Origin: Adineta ricciae
Taxonomy: Eukaryota > Rotifera > Eurotatoria > Adinetida > Adinetidae
Length of the DNA: 64,000 nucleotides
NCBI GenBank assembly: GCA_905250025.1
Contig: CAJNOJ010000086.1
Span: forward strand, 62,001-126,000
Reading direction: 5' to 3'
The stretch's first letter is position 1; every line of letters starts with the position of its first letter. The notes below the pieces were generated by a model that was not told where the DNA came from, did not search any database, and saw only the letters and a list, made by a program, of their open reading frames with translations. Shown one piece after another: positions 22,994 through 34,065 of the stretch. Made by a program: the position numbers and the translations under genes.

Positions 22994-25900
22994 TTATTTG
23001 AAAAATAGACCAAAGACGACAATTAGCAAGATTAATGGGCTGAAGCGCAGACGATCAATTCCTAAAAGTAATACACATGAGTATCGAATCAAGGTTTTTC
23101 AAAGAATAGTTTACCATTGACACAACGTCGTATCGGTCGACCATATATATCCGTAGTTTCCTCTTCACGTTGTTCATCATTGCAGGCACAGCGTTGTCCT
23201 TTGCATATCATCGTAGGACCACACTGTTTATCTTCTGTGCATTCCGAACCGACTGCTTGATCTGGACAATATGGAAAGGCTTCGAAGACATAAGCAAGAG
23301 AACATTCGTTTTTACTTACAACATTTGTTTTCGAAGTCGTAAAATGATGGTTTACATAAACATTTATTCTCCTCTGAACTACAGATGGAATTTGTGTCAA
23401 TACCTGCACAAATACTTTCACGATCGACACATCGATCATTGTTTAATTCATATCGAACTGAAAGTAACCAGGAAAAGTTTTTTTTTTCTGTCAACTGAAA
23501 AAGCAAATCTTCTCATACCACATTGATTTTGTTCCGATCGGTAACCATCCTTACATCTAACACGACTACACGCTTTATCACATTGAAGTGAATCATTGTC
23601 TGACACACTCGAACTAAGCATGCCAAGAAGTGTTCGATTACAGAATTGATGCAGCTCAAGTTTATGAGAATTTTCAACTTGAAGAATATAAAAATAATTA
23701 ATATCTTCCGACTCACACAAACTACTTACCACACACAGAACCTCTTTGATGATAACCTTCTCTGCATACACATTGATATCCACGACATTCGAAATTTAGT
23801 ATTGAGGAACATTGAGGAACACATTCATGTTTGACTAATCACGTAAAACAATTTAAATACGAAAATCAAGATGAAACTTGTGCTTACCACATGCTTGTGT
23901 AGCTATGTCTAATATATATCCTTCTCGACACTGGCATACTTTGTATTCGTCAGATGAATTTGTATAGTCGCATATGGCATTTGGTTTATCGCTGCAATCG
24001 GCATTGGCGTTACAAGCATACGAGCCAAGTTCATGAAAACCTGGGAAGATATTTTTGGAGAAAGGTTCTAAAGAGAAAAGTTTCTTTCGTCTGATTGAAA
24101 ACTGTTGTCTTTCGTTAACCTACCACATTTATTATCCGAATTAATGAAACTGAATTGGCGATTGCAATAACAATTCTCGTTCTGACAAAATGCAAATTCA
24201 CCATATTGTTCAACACAATTTTCATTCGTGTAGCTCTGACAACTGGTCGAGGCCGATGGAATGCTCGTTCCTTTTAAAGGAATGCCAACTAATTGAAAGA
24301 AAAACAGACGAAAATATGATTTTTCTTGTATTCTCCATCTACTTACTGCATGTTCTATTGTCGCTCGACTTGTGATAATTCGGTTTACAGATACAGGCCC
24401 AAGGACTCGAGGCCTATTCAAGAAAGATTTATATACTAGCGAAGAGTAAATGATATTCTTACGGAATCAGACGTTTCCGCATTGGCTGGACAAGTTCGAT
24501 CGCCCTTGATATCATCAGTCATTTCATCAATCAGAAAATCTAAAGTAGTGAAAACCAATGCGTAAAGAGAGGAAACGACAGAGCGCAATTTCTGCATTGT
24601 TCTTACGGCAATAGGTGTTGCTCAATACTGCATATGCTTCAGGTTTACAGATGCAATATTGTCCTTTAGTTGATAGAGTAGCACCACTACCAAAGAAATG
24701 ACGACAACCAGCTTCGTTTAGGCCAGGTGTGCTCTCTGCACTAGAGTCATCATCAGAGTATACTTGCGTCGCGATTTGCACTTAAATAAGAGTAAGAGAA
24801 GTTTTGGTTTTTGATATCCGACATGTATAATGTTGACAATGAACTCACCACATCGATTTCCCTCCGGTTTGTACCCATTATCGCACAGGCACTCTTGCCC
24901 TGCTCCAGTGTTACTATGCGGAGGACAATACTGAGAATCGCTTGGATTAGTCAGAGTAATGTTGAGATTAAACCCTAGATAGATGATTGAAACACATGAT
25001 GGAATTGAATTTTCTTGATATACTCACAGCACCCCGTGCCATGATCGTTAAGAGACGATCCATTTCGACATTCGCAATGTTCGTTATCGTACGGTTTTAC
25101 TGGTCCATTGAACCAAGTTCTACAATCTGTTTCTGTCAGACTATTGACTGAGGTTGACGCTGATCCCTGATAATCAAGTAATTTTGCTTTTTCTGAAATA
25201 GAGAATGTTCAACTAGGATTTTGCTTTTTCGTATTAGTTAAACTTCGTTCGTACCACAACGAACACCATCTTTTGGATAATAGCCATCTGTACATCTACA
25301 TTGATCTCCATCAAGAATGGCATTTTCTGGACAGTTTTCGATGGGTGCCGTAAGTCGATGATTAAGTGGCGCATCTATACGTATAACAAAAATGTTGTAG
25401 ATGCTTTTCTCAGATAAAGTATCGATCGCTTACAGCAATTCGTTCTAGCTGCATTCGGAAAACTTTCGTCTCCAGAGCAACGACATTCGCCAGCTGTATA
25501 TAAATATACTTTTCTACCAAATACTTGCGTGCATACTTCATCATACGGACGATTGGGATTGGTTGAAAATGATTCAGAAGATAGCTTCAGTTCTAAATAA
25601 AGTTCTATTCTTATGACAAAATGAGCTCAGTTTTAAATTCTACGCACCACATCCGCGATTGTCCGCGACCACTGCATATCCGCTATGGCATTCACATGTA
25701 CCAGTGCTGTTATTTCGTGATGCATGTTGCGGGCACAAATCATCAACTGAATTCGTTTTTTTACCGATCAAATATACTAAGCAAAGAATTTATTCGGGAA
25801 GATTTGATGAAAACCACTCCGACATTCTCTTACCACATTGTTCTGAATTGCTAGAATCGAGAAATTTATCTTTTCCACATGAACAAACATATTTATCTTC

Positions 25901-27390
25901 TCGGTCTTGGCATGTTAGTGGCTGCGGACATAGACCATCTTCGCGATTAGCTCGATATCGTGAATTGATGCGCGTGCAAGAACCATATTCAAGTACACTA
26001 CTTTCCCATTTAGGCTCAATTTTAACTAATTATATATAGGAAATGAAATTCGATGAAGACTATCCAAACATGCAAAAGTGGATGAATTTACCGCATGAAC
26101 GATCGTCAGGATTGAATCGATGTTTAGGTGCACAACCAATTAAGTTGCTATGCACTGCATATTGATCATCCGTAAAATTTGTCGTGAAATCATGTTGGCT
26201 GAGGTCATACGAATTAGGAAAGAGAAGTAGCGGTTTGTTTGATGGTACTGAACGAATATATGAATAGCAATAGGAGTGTTGATAAACTGTCTACATACCA
26301 CATCGATTGTTTTCCTTCTTATAACCTGCTTGACACCAGCATGTTGTTTGTGTTGCAGCGCGAATACATACGGCGTTTTTGTCTTCGCAAACGCCGCATT
26401 CAGCATAGTTTGATTGAACAGTGTTTAACGGAGACAATGCAGAGATTTGAATCGGTTCTTTTTTTTGAAAACGAACACAGAGTAATCATCGAATAAAGGA
26501 CAGTATTTCGATCAAAAGATCTTACCACACTTTTCATTATTATTCTTTACTTCATATCCATATGGACATTTACAAAATTTCGCTGTCGGATGCTGTGTAT
26601 CATTAAAACATTTGGCGATCAAATCTATACATGACGCGTCATCCGAACAAAATGCATTGCTTGCATTTGCATCTGCCCAAGTGCTATAAATTTTAACTAA
26701 TTTTCGTCCTAGAAGATGATTTGACATCGAGTTGATCGTAAACAAAAGTTTCTGTTAGACACATACGACATTCAGTGCGATCATCATTGAGCTCATAACC
26801 ATGTCCACATGCACATTGATGGTTAAGACAATATCTCGACCGACATTCCGTATTACTTGCACATGATTCATTCAACTTTTTATCTAAAACACGAAACACC
26901 TCTCTCAATTCTAGGATATTTGCGACTTGCTACATACAACAAAGCCCATTTTTAGCTGAAAATCCATTCAGACATTGACATCGTTTGTTTTCAGAGCATT
27001 CTGCATTGTTAATACAATGACTTCGTTCCTCGCATGTTTCTCCTTCATATGCTGACCGAGGATTAAGTACTACACAAAAGAAAAACAGTCAGATTTATAC
27101 CGATTAAAAAGAAGCAAATCGCCTTGTGTAAATTACTTACCACATGATGAATTGCATGGTCGGTACAAAGGTACTCGACACTGGCATTTGCCTTCTGAAC
27201 AAATCAAACTGGCTCCTTCGCATCGTACATCATTTGAACAAGATTCGTCAAGTGTAGCTAAATTGAAACGTAGTGCTCAGATGAGACTATCGAACTAGAT
27301 CTTACCCGCATTCGTCAATGAAATCGATAATATTAGAATAGAACTGAACAAAAGCAACATCGTAACGAACGTAGATGAGTTTTTTCTCAT
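22994..27390 (-). CDS. Cysteine-rich EB/EGF-like array protein with a C-terminal hydrophobic anchor
   Basis: The start MRKNSSTFVTMLLLFSSI gives a signal peptide. About 20 small exons follow, generally one module each, separated by introns of about 45-70 nt that fall just before a Cys-Gly. Modules resemble EB or divergent EGF domains: C-x(3-5)-E/T-C-x(5-8)-C-x(2-4)-C-x-C-x(2)-G-Y/F-x(6-9)-C. Examples are ECRSRYCLNHQCACGHGYEL, FCKCPYGYEV and AYVFEAFPYCPD...CTEDKQCG. The last exon (about 23055-22994) encodes IDRLRFSPLILLIVVFGLFF and then stops almost at once, which fits a GPI-anchor signal or a single-pass tail. It lies tail-to-tail with the EGF-array gene. Exact exon limits and module count need transcript data. 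Some exons are only inferred from Cys pattern and splice sites. Confidence 0.75.
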
Positions 27391-27895
27391 CGTGAAATCT
27401 AAAAAATATTGTATTCTCAGATGTTGAAACGGATGAAAATGGTCACGACAAATGAAAGAAATTCTTTGCCGTTGTCTACATATATTCAATTTCAATTAGT
27501 CAACTACCTGAATATCGGATCACCTATATGTGATTGATTTGTCGACGCCTACTTTTCGTAATCGGAATAGCTTGCTGAAACAAATCCGTGCGGAGTATAT
27601 TTTGTCATAGAAATGATATTTTATATCGACTTACTCATCAACTTTCAGTTTGAAATCTGAGAGATCTTTATATAGACACAGGACATACTCATATTTTTGT
27701 CGTGAATATAGAAATACTCAAAAAGTAATCTTATCTTTTCGTTATTTCAATCTGCACAAGAAAATCAAAAGTCAACTATCGTTTTCATCTTATATTTTGA
27801 TCAACAGAGTCTTGTAGAACATGATGTTTTTGTTTGCTTTCAAGAAAATCTTACTTAATCTCATTATGATTCACCCGCCTTTCGTTTCATCATCG
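27391..27895. other. Divergent spacer
   Basis: Lies between the start of the EB-array gene (-) and the trypsin pseudogene (+). A CTATATAAAG motif at about 27666-27675 (minus strand) is some 280 nt from the EB-array start, too far for a simple core promoter. No coding signal. Confidence 0.4.
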
Positions 27896-29236
27896 ATGAA
27901 TACCTATTCACTGCTTGTACACATCATAGTCGTTTTTTATTTATTTCAATTGAGTCGACTTTGTAAATGGTAATTGAAATCTTTTCCTATCGAAAACATA
28001 TTCCTAATGGGAAACATCATATTAGGTCCGTTCGGCAATGCGGTTGCTAGTTTAACAGAACTATTCGCAAATAAAATCATTGGTGGAATTGAAAGTATTC
28101 CTCATTTATGACCGTGGATTGTTAGTATACGAAAACGAACTGTAGAGAAAACATTTGGCTTACCCATCTGCGGTAATTCTACTTGAATTTGAATGACAAC
28201 GATTCCTATGTGATTCTCTCGCTGCAGAAGGAACGCTAATCAGCGATTGCTATATTTTAAGTGCAGCTCATTGTTAGATTCAAACAGATTTTTGTTTTGT
28301 GTGACTAGTGCAATCTAGTCCATTGATATCTATATGTTCGTCATCGGTGCACATTATTCAGCTGATACTCATGTTTATTCTGGTATTATCGAAGAATAAG
28401 AATTTCAAATCGATATGTGCTGCTGATTTCGTTTTTTCTAGATTTAGTTACGCGTGTAACTGCTTCGCTAATTATTCTTCATGAGAAATACAACGTAAAT
28501 CGTCAGACAGATGATATAGCTTTGATTGAACTTGAAGAAAGAGTTTCATTCGACGATATTCACATAGGTGCTGTGTGTTTACCGAAATGATCTGAAAAAA
28601 ATATCCACCAGAAGGAGAATATACTGTATTAGTTACTTGCATTTCATAGACACAGTTTCAATACAAATACTATTGATTTATGTTTTTTGTTTCGAAAGAA
28701 AGTGCCATTGGTTGGGGGCGTTTATTCGAAACAGCACAATACGAAAGCGATACTCTTTAACAAGTTACTTTAATTGTCGAAGAAGGACAAGCACATGACA
28801 AGATTAAATCAGGCAGCCAGTTGAACAGTCAACTATGTGCTAGTGCTATTGATTCGCAAACTTATCAGGACACATGTCAAGCTGATAGGTTAATGATCAT
28901 CTGTCAAGAACTTTACAGAGGTTCCACAAATAATACTGAATCTATCTTTTTCATATTACAGTGGCGGACCCTTGATGGCTCGAATGGAAGATAATCTCTG
29001 GGAAATTTTTGGTATTACCAGTTATAGTAAAGGATGCGGACGTTTACATGAATTTGGTATTTATACTCGTGTCAGTATCCATTCGAATTGGTTGAATACG
29101 ACGTTGAGAAAACTTCATCAATACACATCGAGATCCATTCGTTCGCCTGAGAATGTCTTCTTGCATTCTACTACGAAATCTTCAAACAGTTATTTTATTG
29201 TATTTAATTTGATTTTTATTGAAATCTTTTTTGTGT
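27896..29236 (+). pseudogene. Decayed trypsin-like serine protease gene
   Basis: Still recognisable exon by exon: a signal-like N-terminus (MNTYSLLVHIIVVFYLFQLS), activation site KIIGGIESIP, GTLIS..YILSAAHC (catalytic His), DIALIEL (catalytic Asp), CQADS|GGPLMAR (catalytic Ser, split by an intact intron) and GIYTRVS..NWL. It is broken by an in-frame TGA at 28109-28111 where SWPW is expected, a TGA at 28588-28590 in LPK-x-SEK, a frameshift in the A-run near 28594-28601, and a TAA at 28758-28760 where QQVTL is expected. The splice junction after the His exon also lacks a GT that I can place. The glycine two before the catalytic Ser is Ala (CQADSG). Three nonsense changes look like single transitions from TGG, TGG and CAA. 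No functional product is expected. Confidence 0.85.
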
Positions 29237-29331
29237 AATACATAGCTCTCCCATTAGTTTATTGATCGAAGTAAGAGAAAAAACGAGAACATCATTAAAA
29301 TATAACGTGATACTATATTCATCAAGAATGC

Positions 29332-30934
29332 TTATTTCTTAGCGAAAGCAGTGCCTGGATTCATTATGCCGTTTGTAAGGGTTCCATCAGCTCCTGCTGG
29401 ATATACACCGCCGAGTCCTGAATATGGACTAGCAACTGGTGGGTATCCACCGACGGCTGATTGAAATTGACTTCCTGATTGATATTGGGCAACCTAGAAA
29501 GATCAAATTTGTAACATGTAGTATATCAAAAGAAGAAGGCTTACTTGAGCAGCTTGGACTCCGTATGATGGATAGGTAAGAGCGCTGTGAACAGCACTAT
29601 GAGTTTCATGATAGGATGATGAAATATATCCACCATAATTTAAAGCATGATGATACATATAGAAATCATCATGTAAATGAATGCCAAGTCGAATAAGTAA
29701 ATCAGTTGAGAAGTATTGAGCATGATATAAATAGGTACCAAGTGTTGTTAAATGACCACTGTATGAACCGTAGCCAGCAGCGACGAAAGCACTGATGGAG
29801 ATTGTCGAAGGGCAAGGCCAGAGATTCAAACTACGAAAGTTTTCTACACTGACAAATTGTTTCATAATACTAAAGTATCCAACATTGGTAAGGAGATTAT
29901 TCGAATAAAGGTAGCCTGTGTGGACTAAATCATTAACAAATGATACTTGTTGAGTTTGTTCTTGATAAACATATTCAGATGTTTGAGTTTGAGCAAAAGC
30001 ATTTGCAGCAAACGGATAGCAACCGAAATTTCTGTAGACGTCTCGTGAAACATAACCATGTTGCATAGCAAGCATACCAGTGGTGGTAACAATTTTGTAA
30101 TTACCATAGACATATTTGGCATTAATCAACCGATCAACACTCATTGAAATGTCTCCATTTAATTGACAATATGATGACGGAAAGTTCGTTGGAATATAAT
30201 GAATGTATGAAGCTGCAAGGCCAAGTGCTGTTGGAAGACAATCTGATTGAAGATATCCTGCTTGTTGTAAGAAACCAGATGTGAGCATTTCGTTTGATAA
30301 TGGATATAAATTAAACGATCTAAGCTGGGATGGAAGAATGTGACCGAAAATACTTGCCATAACACCGAGACCAGTCAATGTATGTGATTGACCATATCGA
30401 ATGATGTATGAAGCGCTCAGTAAACCCTCAATATCAATCATTGAAACTGGAAGTAGGCTGGCCGTTGAGAGTTGTGGTATCGTCAAATGACCACGGATGA
30501 GAGCGTCGAATGCATCACATGTAAAATAGTTCGTGTTTGAAAAGCACATGCCACCATTTTGAAGTGCTGGAATGGATACGAGGCCGCTCACGAAGAACTT
30601 TCGTTGTTGAACGTAATTGATCGTGTTTTGTAGTTGAACACCGACTTGAGTGGTGTGACTAGCATATTGATCGCAGCTGCCGATTTCACCGTAGTTGCAT
30701 ACTCCCACGGGATATGGCGCTGGCATCGGCGCGAAATCACGTTTGGAACGACGTTTACTCGTTTTTTTTTGACCATTGCTCAATGCCGATTCGATTTTCC
30801 ACGCATCTATTTATATTGAAAGAAGTGAATAGTTCAACTGTGTTCCAGAATTACACTCCTGATAACTTACCAAGACTTTGGATGGTTAAATCCAATAAAA
30901 CAAGAATTAAAATGGTTGATACGAGACGATTCAT
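29332..30934 (-). CDS. Secreted repeat protein of unknown family, with a dibasic processing site
   Basis: Three exons (30934-30871, 30806-29545, 29493-29332) in consistent phase give about 495 residues. A signal peptide (MNRLVSTILILVLLDLTIQS) is followed by a basic stretch KKTSKRRSKR that would suit furin-type cleavage just before DFAPMPAPYPVGVCNYG. The long middle exon contains roughly five loose repeats of 65-75 residues. Each has an aromatic/Gly core (x-x-L-x-x-x-G-Y-L-x-S-x-x-L), then L-T-x-x-G/T-x-x-x and a N-L/F-x-x-W/Y-P turn, for example SLNLWPCPST and SFNLYPLSNE. The C-terminus is Gly/Pro/Tyr-rich (YPPVASPYSGLGGVYPAG). Few cysteines. It may be a structural secreted or egg/cuticle protein; that is a guess. 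A TATATAAA element lies 43-50 nt upstream. Confidence 0.78.
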
Positions 30935-30976
30935 GTCGACGGTGCAGGATATGAAATTTTCGAGAAATTCCGTCGG

Positions 30977-30984
30977 TTTATATA
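30977..30984 (-). promoter_or_regulatory. TATA box of the repeat-protein gene
   Basis: TATATAAA on the minus strand, 43-50 nt upstream of the start codon at 30934. Confidence 0.55.
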
Positions 30985-31503
30985 GTCGATAATAGTTCAA
31001 AATCTGTTTCTTATTTTTAATGGTGAAAATATTTTCAAATGTCATCCATCTGTCGTACTTTATGTCCAATATGATTAGTTTTTCCGGATATTAATCAATT
31101 CGTTTGACAAAATCATCATGTTTTTTATTATTCGAAATAGAGAACGCCAAATGTGATACAAATTGTCTAATAAAACTGATTTTCATGCAGCTATTCCAGT
31201 AAAAACATATGCTGATCGAATTGAATACATATTTTCTGAAATTCAGAGCTCGCATACGACAATAATGAATACAATATTGTTGGACACATTTATGTACACG
31301 ATAATACTCTAATTAATCCAAGAAGAGAAACTAAAAATATTCTTTTTTTTTCTGATGTGGTTATGTGAGAATTTAAACCGAGCAAAATTATACCATCGAT
31401 TTCAAATCAAATGATTTTTGATAGTTTTAATAATTTTCTAATTGTATTGGCGAATAGACGTGGGCGTCTTGCTAGGCAAGCTCAAGATCATATTTCAATG
31501 AAA

Positions 31504-31510
31504 TATAAAA
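31504..31510 (+). promoter_or_regulatory. TATA-like element of the DUF4855 gene
   Basis: TATAAAA on the plus strand about 40 nt upstream of the ATG at 31547. If real, an acquired gene has a host-style core promoter. Confidence 0.4.
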
Positions 31511-31546
31511 TCGAAATTAAAAAGAAACAGAAATCATTTCAATTCG

Positions 31547-33916
31547 ATGATGCATCCGATAAATACGATCATATTTCTCCTTCTAACGACCTGTATTCAC
31601 CTAATCAATACTACTGAGATAGGTTATCCAACTGTTGAGCAAGCGGGTTTTCATCACAATGCTCTGCTCTATATCGACGGGATTCATTCGCCCGAGAAAT
31701 TGATATTTTGGCTCACTGGTTCGTATAATACACTCGATTCTCGTCGTGTAATTTTTGACACAGTAACCATAATCGTTGAACGTACACCATTTAATTCTGT
31801 TACGGCATATTCGACAAATAAACAAGATTGGTCGTGGTTTCTCGAGACGAAACTTGCTGGTGAACATGGAATCCTCTCGAATTTGACTCAAGCTCTGAAT
31901 CGATTAGAGCCAACAGCGAAACCTTTACAAGTCGTTGTCATGTTACCTTATGTTGATCCGGTTGATCAACAAGCCTTTTCTCCAACGTTAAACCTTGCCA
32001 ATTCAAATCATCGTCAACAAGCCATTCAGTGGTATGTCCAAACAGTGAAAGACAACGTCGAACGATATCCAAAATTACTCCTCTGGGGAATTTATCTTAT
32101 GCGGGAAGATATTTCCTTAGGTATCAACGAAGAAATCACTAGAGAAATCAGTGAAATAGTACACTCCCATCAATTACGTTTACTTTGGATTCCATACACA
32201 AGTGCAGTCAATTGGAATAACTGGTCAAAACTCGGTATCGATGTCGCTATTCTACAACCCGGCTATGCTTTTACGTCACCATTGATGCAAGGAACATTCA
32301 ATGCTGGTCGAGTGCGAGCAACCGCAAAACTTGCTCGAAAATACGGTTTAGGCGTCGAAATTGAAAGCAATCAAGGTGCAAGTACCGAATATGAAATAGG
32401 ACTCTTACAAAATTATTTAGCTCAAGGTTTTATTGATGGCTATCAATTTGTACCTACCGCTTATTTTCTCGGTAATTATGATACAATCGCACGATCAAAA
32501 AGAGCATGTGATCTTCTTCGCAACTATACGTCCGGTCAACCAATTCAGCCAACATTTCTAACAAATCTCCCATGGTCATGGACATCTGATCCAACACTTC
32601 AAGCAACGATCAATGTTTCAGCTCCCGTCACTCCGCAAGCTGTTCGAATTAACTGGTCGTCAAGACATCGAAATTGGTTGGGTAACGTTAAGGTCGAAGG
32701 TTATATAGAAGAAGATCACAGTTATGTATGGAAACTATTGAGTAGTACTGAAGTTGGTGAAAAAAATTGGCGTGATGAAGATTGGACGAGTACATTACTG
32801 CCATTTACGTTATTGTCATCACAAAAGATTTTGTCAATACGGATATCATTTACTAGTTATTTTTTTACACCTTCATTCACTAATGAAGATCTTATTATTG
32901 AACAGATGCCAAATGGCATTTCTCTTCATACAAGTACAGGTGCTCCGTACCGTATAATACCATCTATGTATACTTACGATGCTCAATATGGTGATTCAAC
33001 TAGTCAAACATTATCTCATTTTCATCGTGGTTTACTTACGGATAGACAGTGGTCAAGTGCGGAATGGGAATCCACAATGTCTATCGGCTGGATTAATGAT
33101 ATGTCTACTCATCCTTATATTCGTATTGCAATCGATTTTGGTGAAATCATGCATATTGATCAAATTTTAGTTCGTACTCATGGTGGTAATTCTGCAAGTG
33201 TTAATTGGCCTAACATGGCCCGTTTACTGATCAGTATGACGTGTGTACCATTTTCCTCATATAGTTCGACGAACTGTCCTGTGAAAAGTTATCCATGCAC
33301 CGACCGAGTCATTACAGGTGGTACGGATACAAATCAAGGAGGTATTTTATCATTTACATTTTCGAATACTCTTCGTTGGGCAACATTAGAATTTCAATCC
33401 AACGGTTGGTTGATGATCGATGAATTACAAGCTTTTGTTAACGGACGTGATGTTTCTAACTTCATACAATATTATCTTCTTACACCACCTACGTCAAAAC
33501 CTTCAACTGCTGGTGTTTCGTATTCGGACAATGGCATTCGTCTGACTGATGGTGTTATTGCTGGAACAATGGGACCATTAACAGGATGGATTAAAGGCGA
33601 ATCTCGTTCGATTATCGTTGACTTATTGAATACGCGAACTATTCGTGAAACGTCCGTGTGGGCGCTGATTCAATTAGACTGGGCAATTAGTCCACCATCG
33701 TCGATCATTGTTAGTACTAGTCTAGATGGTAAAACATGGGATCTATTTGATCGACAAGGACAAATGAGAACAGGTGAACGTGTATTAGATGCACAACGTT
33801 TATTCTTGATTGCAGATCAGGCAAGACAAGCTCGATATGTGAAATTTGACTTTCCTGTTGACCAACTTACTCCTGGTTGGTGGACAATGCTCTCTGAAGT
33901 ATCTGCTACAGATTGA
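31547..33916 (+). CDS. DUF4855 protein with discoidin-like domains, intronless, probable bacterial origin
   Basis: A single 789-residue open frame without introns, in a region where nearly all long genes have many. A signal peptide (TIIFLLLTTCIHLIN) is followed by a DUF4855 region (about residues 25-330). Its marks are QDWSWFLETKL, VVVMLPYVDP, AIQWYVQTV, LLLWGIYLMREDIS, HSHQLRLLWIPYTSAVNW, LGIDVAILQPGYAF and KYGLGVEIES. That set is what I know from Bacillus/Paenibacillus-type secreted proteins, where it is thought to be a glycosidase-like barrel of unknown substrate. About residues 345-790 are three F5/8C (discoidin)-like beta-sandwich stretches, for example IRIAIDFGEIMHIDQILVRT and SIIVSTSLDGKTWDLF, probably glycan-binding. 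There is no stop or frameshift, so it appears maintained. A start one residue later is equally possible. Confidence 0.88.
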   Translation: MMHPINTIIFLLLTTCIHLINTTEIGYPTVEQAGFHHNALLYIDGIHSPEKLIFWLTGSYNTLDSRRVIFDTVTIIVERTPFNSVTAYSTNKQDWSWFLETKLAGEHGILSNLTQALNRLEPTAKPLQVVVMLPYVDPVDQQAFSPTLNLANSNHRQQAIQWYVQTVKDNVERYPKLLLWGIYLMREDISLGINEEITREISEIVHSHQLRLLWIPYTSAVNWNNWSKLGIDVAILQPGYAFTSPLMQGTFNAGRVRATAKLARKYGLGVEIESNQGASTEYEIGLLQNYLAQGFIDGYQFVPTAYFLGNYDTIARSKRACDLLRNYTSGQPIQPTFLTNLPWSWTSDPTLQATINVSAPVTPQAVRINWSSRHRNWLGNVKVEGYIEEDHSYVWKLLSSTEVGEKNWRDEDWTSTLLPFTLLSSQKILSIRISFTSYFFTPSFTNEDLIIEQMPNGISLHTSTGAPYRIIPSMYTYDAQYGDSTSQTLSHFHRGLLTDRQWSSAEWESTMSIGWINDMSTHPYIRIAIDFGEIMHIDQILVRTHGGNSASVNWPNMARLLISMTCVPFSSYSSTNCPVKSYPCTDRVITGGTDTNQGGILSFTFSNTLRWATLEFQSNGWLMIDELQAFVNGRDVSNFIQYYLLTPPTSKPSTAGVSYSDNGIRLTDGVIAGTMGPLTGWIKGESRSIIVDLLNTRTIRETSVWALIQLDWAISPPSSIIVSTSLDGKTWDLFDRQGQMRTGERVLDAQRLFLIADQARQARYVKFDFPVDQLTPGWWTMLSEVSATD

Positions 33917-33927
33917 TTTTATTGACA

Positions 33928-33933
33928 AATAAA
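33928..33933 (+). terminator. Polyadenylation signal of the DUF4855 gene
   Basis: AATAAA twelve bases after the stop codon. A eukaryotic 3' signal this close suggests the transferred gene is adapted to host transcription. Confidence 0.5.
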
Positions 33934-34065
33934 AATTATATGTGAAACGTTTTGTTTCGAATTTTTATTTGATTACATGACAGAAAAGGTTTGAAAAACC
34001 AAAAAATAACATAAGAATTTCTTGTTTTTTTTCTCGTTTGAAATAGTGATTTGTCTGTTAAATAG

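Larger units (their letters stand above)
30935..31546. other. Divergent promoter region
   Basis: Holds the TATA-like elements of two divergent genes (30977-30984 minus, 31504-31510 plus). A plus-strand open frame at 31411-31617 overlaps the next gene in another frame and looks like chance. Confidence 0.5.

Noticed and set aside
28109-28111. TGA in the trypsin gene as a recoded or read-through codon
   Set aside because: Other stops and a frameshift follow in the same gene, while all intact genes here use TGA as a normal stop.
31411-31617. Small plus-strand frame just before the DUF4855 gene
   Set aside because: Overlaps the DUF4855 start in another frame, with low-complexity Lys/Gln composition and no homology signal.
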